Assembly (NCBI GenBank): GCA_036270875.1
Contig: DATBBR010000064.1
Coordinates: forward strand, 1-47,945
Direction of reading: 5' to 3'
DNA from: Acidimicrobiales bacterium
GTDB lineage: Bacteria > Actinomycetota > Acidimicrobiia > Acidimicrobiales > AC-9
Length of the DNA: 47,945 nucleotides
A program made the translations under genes and the position numbers. The first letter of the stretch is position 1, and each line of letters begins with the position of its first letter. Under the pieces are notes generated by a model. It was not told the origin of the DNA. It searched no databases and saw only the letters and a list, made by a program, of their open reading frames with translations. Below, piece by piece: positions 26,090 to 33,846 of the stretch.

Positions 26090-27282
26090 TGCCGGGGCCC
26101 CTCGAGGGCCTGCGGGTGATCGACGTCGGTACACGCCTCGCAGCTCCCTTCTGCGCCGGGCTCCTCGGCGAGATGGGGGCGGACGTGGTCAAGGTCGAGC
26201 AGCCCTCGGGCGGTGACTTCATGCGCACCATCGGACCTTTCGAGGATGGCTACTCGCTGTTCTGGGCGGTCGAGGGCCGTGGCCGGCGGAGCGCGACACT
26301 CGACCTGCGCCAGCCGCGAGGCCAGGAGCTGTTCCGACGGCTGGCAGCGCACGCCGACGTGGTCTGCGAGAACTTCCGGCCCGGGACGATGGAGGGATGG
26401 CACATCGGGCCGGCGGACCTCGATCCCCGGCTGGTGATGGTGCGCATCAGCGTCTTCGGCCAGGACGGGCCCAAGGCGCAGCGGCCCGGTCTCGACCGCA
26501 TGGGCATCGGCTACGGCGGCCTGATGCACCTGACCGGCTATCCGGACACGCCACCCGTGCGGCCAGGCGTGACGGTCTCGGACTATCTGACCGGGGCCTT
26601 CTGCGCCCATGCTGCGGTCGCCGCCCTCTACGGCCGGGACGCCCACCGGCGAGGCTCGGGGGCCGGCGCGGTGATCGACGCCTCCCTCTACGGCTCGATC
26701 CTGCGCATCCTCGAGTGGACCATCGCCGCCTACGACCGGCTGGGCATGGTGCGCCAGCGCGAGGGCAACCGCCTGGCCAACTCGGCGCCGCTCGACAACT
26801 ACCCGACGGCCGACGGCGGCTACATCTGCATCGTCGCCGGTTCGGACGCCAACTTCGCCCGCCTGTGCCGAGCTATGGGCCGGCCCGAGCTCCTCGATGA
26901 TCCGAGGTTCACCACGCTGGCCGAGCGAGCGGCGAACGCGGACCTTATCAACGGCATCGTCGCCGAGTGGACCTCGGCCCGGCCGGCAGCCGACGTGGAG
27001 GCGGCCTGCGTCAAGGCCGACGTTCCGGTCGCCAGCGCCTACAGCGTGGCCGACATCGTCGCCGACGAGCAGGTGGGGGCGCGCGGTGACCTCGTCACCA
27101 TCGACGATCCCGTGCTGGGCGCAGTCCGCCAACAGGCGCCGTTCCCCCGGGTCGTCGGCACCCCGACGGTGGTGCCGTCGGGCGCGCCCCGCCTCGGCGA
27201 GCACAACCGGGAGATCTGGTGCGACCTCGTCGGCCTCTCCGGGGCCGAGCTCGCCGATCTCGAGGCGGGCGGGGTCGTCTGA
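26089..27282 (+). CDS. CaiB/BaiF family III CoA-transferase
   Basis: A family III CoA-transferase that moves CoA between carboxylic acids, 397 residues. It starts at GTG 26089, sharing its first base with the hydratase stop (TAGTG). It begins LEGLRVIDVGTRLAAPF. GADVVKVEQPSGGDFMR is the CoA-binding loop, and Asp165 in VTVSDYLTG aligns with the catalytic Asp of formyl-CoA transferase. VIDASLYGSI follows. It would activate or exchange the carboxylate of the substrate processed by the two upstream enzymes. Converges with the cupin gene 15 bp away. Confidence 0.94.
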   Translation: MPGPLEGLRVIDVGTRLAAPFCAGLLGEMGADVVKVEQPSGGDFMRTIGPFEDGYSLFWAVEGRGRRSATLDLRQPRGQELFRRLAAHADVVCENFRPGTMEGWHIGPADLDPRLVMVRISVFGQDGPKAQRPGLDRMGIGYGGLMHLTGYPDTPPVRPGVTVSDYLTGAFCAHAAVAALYGRDAHRRGSGAGAVIDASLYGSILRILEWTIAAYDRLGMVRQREGNRLANSAPLDNYPTADGGYICIVAGSDANFARLCRAMGRPELLDDPRFTTLAERAANADLINGIVAEWTSARPAADVEAACVKADVPVASAYSVADIVADEQVGARGDLVTIDDPVLGAVRQQAPFPRVVGTPTVVPSGAPRLGEHNREIWCDLVGLSGAELADLEAGGVV

Positions 27283-27297
27283 CGCCCGGCAGGCCGC

Positions 27298-27681
27298 TCA
27301 GTGGGTCGTGTAGTCGATAGCTCCCGCGCCCTTGACCCCGACGGCGAAGCAAAAGCAGTGGATCGAGGCGTTGTCGCTCACCGGCTTCAGGCTGTGCACG
27401 GCGTCAGGAGGTATGTGCACGAGGTCGCCCTGGGCGATCTCCGCCTCGTCGCCCTCGATGGTCATGATGCCCCGCCCCGAAGTGACGTAATAGAACTCGT
27501 GCGTCGGGTGGGTGTGGGGGTACACGGCCCCGCCGCCAGCCACCTCGAACTCGTTCACCAGCTCGAGGTACCCGCCGTCCGTGATCTCCTTCATCTCCTG
27601 GGGGCGGACCAACCACCAGACCGGAACGGTGCCGTTGTGCTCGACTTCCGGCGCCACCTCGACGATCGATCTGACATCCAT
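27298..27681 (-). CDS. small cupin-domain protein
   Basis: A 127-residue single-domain cupin. ATG 27681 is preceded by GAGGAGG, which fixes the start although the frame is open far upstream. Metal-binding cupin motif 1 is HTHPTHEFYYVTSGRG (two His, one Glu visible). Motif 2 is GDLVHIPPDAVHSLKP. Such proteins can be mononuclear metal dioxygenases, isomerases or sugar/acid-binding regulators; which is not decided. A large inverted repeat lies about 145 bp upstream in the gap to the CoA-transferase gene. Confidence 0.9.
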   Translation of the reverse strand: MDVRSIVEVAPEVEHNGTVPVWWLVRPQEMKEITDGGYLELVNEFEVAGGGAVYPHTHPTHEFYYVTSGRGIMTIEGDEAEIAQGDLVHIPPDAVHSLKPVSDNASIHCFCFAVGVKGAGAIDYTTH

Positions 27682-27822
27682 GTATCGGCCTCCTCTGGGA
27701 TCGGGACAGTCTCCATCACCGGTTTCCTGACCGCACGACCGGGCGCCACGTTCCTGGGTCCCGCGGCGGCGGCCGCTGGCGCCCGAGCCCGCCTTAGGGG
27801 CGGGCGCGGGGTTCATCCTTCT

Positions 27823-27881
27823 GTTCCACCTTTGGTCGAAAGCAGCTGCCGGCCGTGTGTCTTTTCGACCAAAGGTGAAAC
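27823..27881. repeat. 19-bp inverted repeat with 21-bp spacer
   Basis: The arms at 27823-27841 and 27863-27881 match at 18 of 19 positions, with 15 consecutive perfect bases (CACCTTTGGTCGAAA, 27827-27841, against 27863-27877). The sequence is markedly less GC-rich than its surroundings. It lies in the 254-bp gap 27682-27935 between two minus-strand genes. Nested GC hairpins (GCCCGCC/GGCGGGC, 27787-27805) lie closer to the cupin gene. No U-tract follows, so a paired operator for the cupin gene or a structured leader is more likely than a terminator. Confidence 0.7.
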
Positions 27882-27935
27882 ACGACAACAACGCCGAGGC
27901 TCCCACCGACGGAACGCCGCGCCCGGCCGTCCCCG

Positions 27936-29633
27936 TCAGGCGCGCGCGCGCAAGAACCAGCCGTGAGGGTCCCACGACCGCAGGGCGAGGAGCTCCTCGG
28001 CGGTCGGCGGCGGGAGCTCGGCCACCGAATCCGCGACCTCCAGGCCCCAGCCGCACGCCGCCCGGGCCACCTCGATCCGCTCTCGCAGGGGCGCCGGCCC
28101 CGACGTCACCGCAGTCAGCTCGAGCTCGTCGCCGCCCGCCTTCTCCAGGAGCCCGAGATCCGTGGCCACGGCGCTGACCCGATCGCCTGGTGAGGTGACG
28201 TAGCCCAGCTTCTCCGGCGTCCTCGCCGGGGTGAGCGTCGCCACGATCACGGCGTCGGAGCAGCCGCTGGCCACGTCGTTGCCCCCACCCGAGCCCACGA
28301 GGAACGGCCCGCCGGGGATGATCGTGGAGTTGATGCTTCCCCACCGGTCGAACTGGGCCGCGCCCAGGCAGGCCACGGTCGACGTCCCCGCTCCCCCCAC
28401 CAGCATCCCCAGCACCGCCGAGGTGTCCGTCGCCATTGTGGCGGTCGGGAAGTTGCGGTGGTTGAAGACGTAGGGGTCGGCCGGCCGGGGCTCGTAGCCC
28501 CACAGTCCCAGCTCGGCCACGAGCTGGACACCCGAACCGGCCTCCCGGGCCTGGGCCACCCCCAGCCAGGCGGCCAGGTTCGCCACTCCGGCGCCGGCCA
28601 GCACGGCGTGGGCCGCGGTCGCCCGAACGGACTGGGCGATGCGGCGTGCGCCGTGGACGGCGGCCACCTCCCAGCTGTTTGGCGGCCCGGAGACGTCGGG
28701 ACGCATGGCGTCGCGCTCAGCCTTCCACGACGAGGGGTCGGCCTTGCGGCGCAGCGCGGTGATCCGCTCGTCACCGAGCCGGGCCAGGTACTCCTCCTGG
28801 GTGGCGGGCTCGCGCACCCAGTGTCGGATCCACTCGTCGAACTGGTCGCCCCGCGACGCCGCCCGCGCCTGCACCCAGAACTCGTAGTCCTCGCCGTAGG
28901 CGTCGACGGGCAGGTCGGCGGCGTAGAGGCCCCCGGGGTGGGCGCCCATCGGGGTCTCGGCCACGGCCAGCACGCGGTGGGCGGGCAGCAGCACGAGATG
29001 GGCCCAGGGCCGGATGTCCTCGACTACCCGCTCGACCGTCACGACCGCGCCCCGCCTGGCGGCCAGCGCCCCCCAGACGCCCTCGAGGAGCGGGGGGTTG
29101 AGCGCGACGTTGCCATCGGCGTCGGCGACCACCCCGTGGAGCAGGGCCACGTCGGGTACCAGCGGGGCGAGCACGCCGAGCTCGCCGAAAGGGGAGCTCA
29201 CTCTGGCGTAGGCCTCGTTGCCCGCCATCGACGATCCGCCGAGCGACCGGGTCACCACCGCCGGAAGCCCGCGCGCCGCGCACTCCAGGCGCTGGGCGAA
29301 GGTAAGGAACGACCAGTGCTCGACCTCCACCTCGCCGCTCGCGTAGGCGCGGGCGAAGACCGGGTTGGGGGTGAAGTTCGGGAAGGTGTCGCCCGAGTAG
29401 CCGGTGATCACCTTGCGTACGAGTCCCCCCCGGAACAACACCGCCCCCAGGCTCGACAGGCTCAGCATGCACAGCGTGAAGCCGGGGTCCCGGCCCCAGA
29501 AGTGGCGAGCCAGCGCGCGCGTGGCAGCGGTCCAGCGGGTGTGGCCCACCATGACGTGGACGACATCGCCGGGCACCACGTTGTCGGCGACGGCCCGCTC
29601 GAGGTCCACGAGCTTCGACGCGCCCGTTGCCAC
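27936..29633 (-). CDS. fused alpha/beta CoA-transferase (family I, IpdA-IpdB-like)
   Basis: 565 residues joining both halves of a family I CoA-transferase. The alpha half (about 1-280) has DNVVPGDVVHVMVGHTR, then VPDVALLHGVVADADGNV and AHRVLAVAETPMGAHPGG. The beta half (about 320-565) has Glu374 in VAELGLWG, a candidate catalytic residue, and STVACLGAAQFDRWGSINS. In M. tuberculosis the related IpdA and IpdB are separate subunits that open the last steroid ring as a CoA-ester hydrolase. Start GTG 29633 is chosen because it follows the acyl-CoA dehydrogenase stop by 5 bp; an ATG at 29684 would overlap that gene by 46 bp. The two genes form an operon. Confidence 0.88.
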   Translation of the reverse strand: MATGASKLVDLERAVADNVVPGDVVHVMVGHTRWTAATRALARHFWGRDPGFTLCMLSLSSLGAVLFRGGLVRKVITGYSGDTFPNFTPNPVFARAYASGEVEVEHWSFLTFAQRLECAARGLPAVVTRSLGGSSMAGNEAYARVSSPFGELGVLAPLVPDVALLHGVVADADGNVALNPPLLEGVWGALAARRGAVVTVERVVEDIRPWAHLVLLPAHRVLAVAETPMGAHPGGLYAADLPVDAYGEDYEFWVQARAASRGDQFDEWIRHWVREPATQEEYLARLGDERITALRRKADPSSWKAERDAMRPDVSGPPNSWEVAAVHGARRIAQSVRATAAHAVLAGAGVANLAAWLGVAQAREAGSGVQLVAELGLWGYEPRPADPYVFNHRNFPTATMATDTSAVLGMLVGGAGTSTVACLGAAQFDRWGSINSTIIPGGPFLVGSGGGNDVASGCSDAVIVATLTPARTPEKLGYVTSPGDRVSAVATDLGLLEKAGGDELELTAVTSGPAPLRERIEVARAACGWGLEVADSVAELPPPTAEELLALRSWDPHGWFLRARA

Positions 29634-29638
29634 GACGA

Positions 29639-30733
29639 TCAGCCGGAGGCGAGCACCAGGTCGGCCAGCCGCCGGCGATGCCACGCCTGATGACCGAGCA
29701 GGAGATCATTCTGCTTGACCCGGCGAAAGAAGAGATGGGCGTCGACGTCCCAGGTGAAGCCCATCCCGCCGTGGATCTGGATGTCCTGTTCGGTGATGGA
29801 CACCGAGGCCTCCCCGACGTAGCCCTTGCTCATGGCCACGGCCATCTCCCGCTGAGGATCGTCGACGTCGGAAGCCCACGCTGTGTAGAGGATCCCTACC
29901 CGGGCCAGCTCCAGCTGGTGCAGCATGTCCACGGCCTTGTGCCTGATGACCTGGAACCTGGCGATCGGCCGGTCGAACTGGACGCGGTTCTGCGCGTACT
30001 CCACCGCCTCGCGGAAGGCCTGGTCACACGCACCCACCGTCTCCGCCGCCAGGGCGACCGTGGCGTCGTCGAGGACCCGGCGCAGCAGGCCGGTCTGGTC
30101 CCCGTCCGGGCCCAGGCGCCGGGCGGGCGTCTGCTGGAGCGAGAGCCGGGCGACCTTGCGGGTCACGTCGAGGGTCGGGACGAGCTCGGCCGGCGGCGCC
30201 TCCACGAGGAACCCGGCGAGGCCGCCGTCGGCGTGGGCGACGACGATCGCCCAGTCGGCCGTGTGGCCATCGACCACGACCGGCTTGAGCCCGTCGAGCA
30301 CCCACCCGCTGGCCGACTGGGTGGCCGTCGTCGTCAGCCCGTCGAGGGGGTCGCCCTGGCCCAGCTCCTCGACCGCCAGCGTCCCCCGCGTCGCACCGGC
30401 AGCCAGCCCCGGCAGCAGGTCCGTCGCTCCGAGCGCCATCGCCGCCGACGTCGCCATGACCGCGGAGGAGAGATACGGGCCCGGGAACAAGGCCTTGCCC
30501 ATCTCCTCCTGGACCACGACCAGGTCCACCAGGCCGAGCCCCAGGCCGCCGTGGGCCTCAGGGACGAGCAACCCGAGCCAGCCCAGGTCGGCCAGCTTCG
30601 CCCACAGCTCCTCGGTGAAGCCGTGCTCGTCGTCGATCATGCGCCGCACGTAGGGCATCGGCGCCTCGGCGCCAAGGGTCGTCGCCACGGCGTCGCGCAG
30701 CGCCTCCTGCTCGGCCGAGAGGGCGAAGTCCAT
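29639..30733 (-). CDS. acyl-CoA dehydrogenase, shorter subunit of the second divergent pair
   Basis: 364 residues from ATG 30733 (MDFALSAEQEALRDAVATTL); an in-frame ATG three codons upstream is less typical. Like the gene at 22868, it lacks TEPxAGSD but has a strong C-terminal part: NRVQFDRPIARFQVIRHKAVDM and QIHGGMGFTWDVDAHLFFRRV. Where the other short subunit has TWEHD this has TWDVD. It is divergent from the 399-residue dehydrogenase at 30779, with a TGAC-like palindrome in the 45-bp gap, and is followed 5 bp later by the fused CoA-transferase. Probably the beta partner in a heterotetramer; inferred. Confidence 0.93.
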   Translation of the reverse strand: MDFALSAEQEALRDAVATTLGAEAPMPYVRRMIDDEHGFTEELWAKLADLGWLGLLVPEAHGGLGLGLVDLVVVQEEMGKALFPGPYLSSAVMATSAAMALGATDLLPGLAAGATRGTLAVEELGQGDPLDGLTTTATQSASGWVLDGLKPVVVDGHTADWAIVVAHADGGLAGFLVEAPPAELVPTLDVTRKVARLSLQQTPARRLGPDGDQTGLLRRVLDDATVALAAETVGACDQAFREAVEYAQNRVQFDRPIARFQVIRHKAVDMLHQLELARVGILYTAWASDVDDPQREMAVAMSKGYVGEASVSITEQDIQIHGGMGFTWDVDAHLFFRRVKQNDLLLGHQAWHRRRLADLVLASG

Positions 30734-30745
30734 GGCCCGCAAGAC

Positions 30746-30759
30746 TAACGCTCGTGTCA
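30746..30759. promoter_or_regulatory. TGAC-N6-GTCA-type operator (one mismatch) and -10 for 30779
   Basis: TAAC-GCTCGT-GTCA lies midway between two divergent acyl-CoA dehydrogenase starts. The inner bases GCTCGT are identical to the site at 42166. A -10-like TAACAT follows at 30765-30770, eight bases before GTG 30779, so that mRNA is probably leaderless and the palindrome would occupy its -35 region. Confidence 0.6.
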
Positions 30760-30778
30760 GGTTCTAACATCGGCGTCC

Positions 30779-31978
30779 GTGGATTTCGCCTTTACGCCTG
30801 AGGACGACGCCTTCCGCAACGAGCTGCGGGCGTGGCTCGAGGAGAACCTGGCAGAGTTCCGCGAAGGGGAACAGGAGGGCAACCGGGGCGGAACGGCGCT
30901 CATGTCCACCATGGAGCGGCGGCGGGCGTGGCAGCGCCGGCTCAACGAGGGCCGGTGGGCGGCCATCAACTGGCCGACGGAGTGGGGCGGGCGCGAGGCC
31001 ACGATCATGCAGAACGTCATCTACTCCGAGGAGATGGCGCGGGCCCGGACGCCTGGGATCTACAACGCCAACGGCATCTGGCAGATCGGCCCGATGATCA
31101 TCCGCTGGGGCACGCCCGAGCAGCAACAGCGGTGGCTGCCGGGCATCCTCTCGGCCGAGGACCACTGGTGCCAGGGCTTCTCGGAGCCCGAGGCCGGCAG
31201 CGACCTGGCCAACCTGCGCTGCTCGGCGACCCAGGACGGAGACGAGTACGTCCTCGAGGGGCGCAAGATCTGGATCTCGACTGCCCACATCGCCCAGTGG
31301 GGCCTCTTCCTCGTGCGCACCGATCCCACGGCCATCCAGCGCAAGGCGAAGCACGAGGGCATCACGGCCCTCATCGTCGACATGGGCGCGCCGGGCATCG
31401 AGTGCCTACCCCTCCGCGACATCACCGGTGACGCAATGTTCAACGAGGTCACCTTCAGCGGTGCGCACGTGCCGGTGGCCTACCGCCTGGGCGAGGAGGG
31501 CCAGGGCTGGCAGGTGGCCATGGGCACCCTCGGGCACGAGCGGGTCGGCACCTCGGGACTGTCCATCACCCTTGCGACCGAGCTCGAGAGGTTGATCGCC
31601 ACCGCCCGCAAGCACAACCCGGCGGCCCTCGAGGACCCGGCGATCAAGGACCGCTTGGCTCGGATCTGGACCCAGATCACCCTCACGCGCCTGCTCAACT
31701 ACCGGGCCCTCTCCAAGGTGCTGAAGGGTGAGAAGAACTGGCCCGAGGTCCCCCTCGCCAAGCTCCAGTGGAGCAGCCTGTCCCAGACCCTGGCCGAGCT
31801 CGGGTGCGACATCCTCGGCCCCGCCGGCATCCTCGCCCGCGGCGGCGCCGACGCCGTGGACAACGGGCACTGGACCCACCAGTACTGCTGGCAGCGCTAC
31901 ACGTCAATCGGCGCCGGCACCACCGAGGTGCAGAAGAACATCCTCGCCGACCGCGCCATCAGGCTGGCCCGCCAATGA
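30779..31978 (+). CDS. acyl-CoA dehydrogenase, longer subunit of the second divergent pair
   Basis: 399 residues from GTG 30779 (MDFAFTPEDDAFRNELRAWLEENL). It has the signature QGFSEPEAGSDLANLRCSAT, then GRKIWISTAHIAQWG and, near the C-terminus, SIGAGTTEVQKNILADRAIRL. It is the counterpart of the gene at 24024 and probably forms an FAD heterotetramer with the divergent product of 29639-30733. It begins about eight bases after a -10-like TAACAT with no ribosome site, so the mRNA is likely leaderless. Converges with the SRPBCC gene 19 bp away. Confidence 0.95.
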   Translation: MDFAFTPEDDAFRNELRAWLEENLAEFREGEQEGNRGGTALMSTMERRRAWQRRLNEGRWAAINWPTEWGGREATIMQNVIYSEEMARARTPGIYNANGIWQIGPMIIRWGTPEQQQRWLPGILSAEDHWCQGFSEPEAGSDLANLRCSATQDGDEYVLEGRKIWISTAHIAQWGLFLVRTDPTAIQRKAKHEGITALIVDMGAPGIECLPLRDITGDAMFNEVTFSGAHVPVAYRLGEEGQGWQVAMGTLGHERVGTSGLSITLATELERLIATARKHNPAALEDPAIKDRLARIWTQITLTRLLNYRALSKVLKGEKNWPEVPLAKLQWSSLSQTLAELGCDILGPAGILARGGADAVDNGHWTHQYCWQRYTSIGAGTTEVQKNILADRAIRLARQ

Positions 31979-31997
31979 GCACCGGTGCGGTTCGGGC

Positions 31998-32561
31998 TCA
32001 ACCTCCGCCTCCAGCACCGGGGCCTTGCGCACCGCCTGGAGCAGCTCCGGGCGATGGTCGAGGCCGCGCCTCCTGAGGATGGGCCGCCCGCTCCCTGAGA
32101 GCGCGCACGCCGCCTTCGATCGCCGACGCAATTTGCTGGTCGTTGCCCTTGGAGATGTGGCTGTGCACCCGGCGCTCCAGCAGTGGACGCAGGACCGGGT
32201 TGAAGGCGTGATAGGTCTCGCGAAAGTGGATGCGCGTGCGACCGTCGCCCAGATCCTCGAGCCGGGTCCACCCGCTGGCCCTTGACCACAGCGGCTTGCC
32301 CACGGCGTCGTAGCGCCACGAGACGCCGGGCTCCATCTCGCTGATCCACTCCCAGGAGACACCGGTCCCGCCGGACAGCAGGTACCGGGGCACCGGGAAG
32401 GTGCAGTGGCGGACCAGGCCCAGCCCGTGCTCGTCTCCGGGGAGGAGGATCTCGATGGTGACATCACCATGGCGGCGCCGTCCGGAGCGGTTGGACCAGA
32501 ACACCCGCCACACCTCCGCGGGCGTGGCGTCGACCTCGATCGAGAAGCCGTGGTCCTGCAC
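31998..32561 (-). CDS. SRPBCC-domain protein (polyketide cyclase/START-like)
   Basis: A 187-residue START/Bet v1-like ligand-binding protein. Opening residues VQDHGFSIEVDATPAEVWRVFW are typical of the SRPBCC superfamily, followed by antiparallel strands (EWISEMEPGVSWRYDAVG, TRIHFRETYHAF) and the long C-terminal helix (VHSHISKGNDQQIASAIEGG). The last 25 residues are a Pro/Gly/Ala tail. GTG 32561 is chosen as the start because the frame upstream overlaps the thiolase stop at 32582. It follows that thiolase by 20 bp and probably binds or presents a hydrophobic intermediate; the ligand is unknown. Confidence 0.85.
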   Translation of the reverse strand: MQDHGFSIEVDATPAEVWRVFWSNRSGRRRHGDVTIEILLPGDEHGLGLVRHCTFPVPRYLLSGGTGVSWEWISEMEPGVSWRYDAVGKPLWSRASGWTRLEDLGDGRTRIHFRETYHAFNPVLRPLLERRVHSHISKGNDQQIASAIEGGVRALRERAAHPQEARPRPSPGAAPGGAQGPGAGGGG

Positions 32562-32581
32562 GGGGAGGCCCCGCGACCCTC

Positions 32582-33799
32582 TTACGGCAGCCGCTCGATG
32601 ACCGTGGCGTTCGCCTGACCGCCGCCCTCGCACATGGTCTGGAAGCCGTAACGCCCGTCGATCGACTCGAGCTGGTTGAGCAGTGTGGTCATGATGCGCA
32701 CCCCGCTGGCGCCCAGCGGATGGCCGATGGCGATCGCACCGCCCCTCGGGTTGAGGCGGTCGAGGTCCTCGGGCCGCGACCCCGGCCCGGCTGCATCGGG
32801 GAGGAACTCACGGGCCCACATCAGGGCGATGGCCGCGAAGGCCTCGTTGCACTCCATGGCGTCGAAGTCTCCGATCGTCATGTTCGTTCGGGACAACAGC
32901 TTGCGGGTGGCCGGGTTGGGGGCCGACAGGACCAGGATCGGGTCCTCGGCCGCCACCACGAAGTGCACCAGGCGGGCCCGCACAGGCAGGCCCAGCCGCT
33001 CGGCCGTCTGGCGGCTGGCGATCAACATGGCTGCGGCCCCGTCGGACATCTGCGACGAGTTGCCCGCCGTGATGTCGGGCGCCAGCGACGGATCCCAGCT
33101 GGCCGCGCTCGGCAGGGCGCCGAGCTTCTCCATCGACGTGTCCGGCCGAATGCCTTCGTCGGCTTCGAGCACGGCGCCGGTGGGCCGGCCCTCCTCGTCC
33201 TTGACGGGCACGGCCACGAGCTCTCGGGCGACCCGGCCGGCCTCGGTCGCCCGCGCCGCCCGTCGGTGGCTCTCCAGGGCGAAGGCGTCCATGTCCTCGC
33301 GGCTGATCTTCCACTGGTCGGCGAGGATCTGGGCCACCTCGAACTGGGTCTTGAGCTGGTTGTCGATCACGGCCATGAACTCGCCGCTGAAGGGGCCCTT
33401 GCCACCCTTGGCGTTGGAGGCCAGCGGCGTCCTCGTCATCGACTCGACACCGCAGGCCACGACGACGTCGTAGGCGCCGGCCATCACTCCCTGGGCGGCG
33501 AAGTGCACCGCCTGCTGGGACGAACCGCACTGACGGTCGACCGACGTGGCGGGCACGTGCCAGGGCAAGCCGGCACCCACCCAGGCGTTGCGGGTGACGT
33601 TGGTGCTCTGCTCGCCGACCTGGGTCACACAACCCCCGACGACGTCGTCGACGATCCCGGGGTCCACGCCCGACCGCTGGACGAGGGTGCTGAGCACGTG
33701 GCCGAGCAGGTCAGTGGGATGCCAGCCGGCGAGGGCGCCGTTGCGCTTGCCGATCGGCGTGCGCACGGCGTCGACGATCACCGCCTCCCGGGTCTCCAT
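32582..33799 (-). CDS. thiolase (acetyl-CoA C-acyltransferase), FadA5-like
   Basis: Degradative thiolase of 405 residues that cleaves 3-oxoacyl-CoA with CoA. Nucleophile Cys91 in VDRQCGSS, His360 in GHPLGASG and Cys390 in CEGGG are all in place. The N-terminal half (RTPIGKRNG, GGCVTQVGEQS, GLPWHV) is very like M. tuberculosis FadA5, the steroid side-chain thiolase, as I remember it. The start ATG 33799 has GGGAGGAGG upstream. It is divergent from the NDP-forming acyl-CoA synthetase, with a perfect TGAC-N6-GTCA palindrome between them, and is followed by the SRPBCC gene in an operon. Confidence 0.95.
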   Translation of the reverse strand: METREAVIVDAVRTPIGKRNGALAGWHPTDLLGHVLSTLVQRSGVDPGIVDDVVGGCVTQVGEQSTNVTRNAWVGAGLPWHVPATSVDRQCGSSQQAVHFAAQGVMAGAYDVVVACGVESMTRTPLASNAKGGKGPFSGEFMAVIDNQLKTQFEVAQILADQWKISREDMDAFALESHRRAARATEAGRVARELVAVPVKDEEGRPTGAVLEADEGIRPDTSMEKLGALPSAASWDPSLAPDITAGNSSQMSDGAAAMLIASRQTAERLGLPVRARLVHFVVAAEDPILVLSAPNPATRKLLSRTNMTIGDFDAMECNEAFAAIALMWAREFLPDAAGPGSRPEDLDRLNPRGGAIAIGHPLGASGVRIMTTLLNQLESIDGRYGFQTMCEGGGQANATVIERLP

Positions 33800-33824
33800 C
33801 AGCGTGCCTCCTCCCGCAGGAAAC

Positions 33825-33838
33825 TGACATGATAGTCA
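33825..33838. promoter_or_regulatory. TGAC-N6-GTCA operator, thiolase / acyl-CoA synthetase
   Basis: CTGAC-ATGATA-GTCAG, a perfect palindrome in its outer five bases on each side, lies in the short gap between the divergent genes at 33799 and 33847. It contains an ATG at 33829, in frame with the synthetase, that would be a start only if the operator were transcribed. It also contains a TATCAT -10 for the minus strand and a GATAGT -10-like hexamer for the plus strand. Confidence 0.65.
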
Positions 33839-33846
33839 GCAATCGC

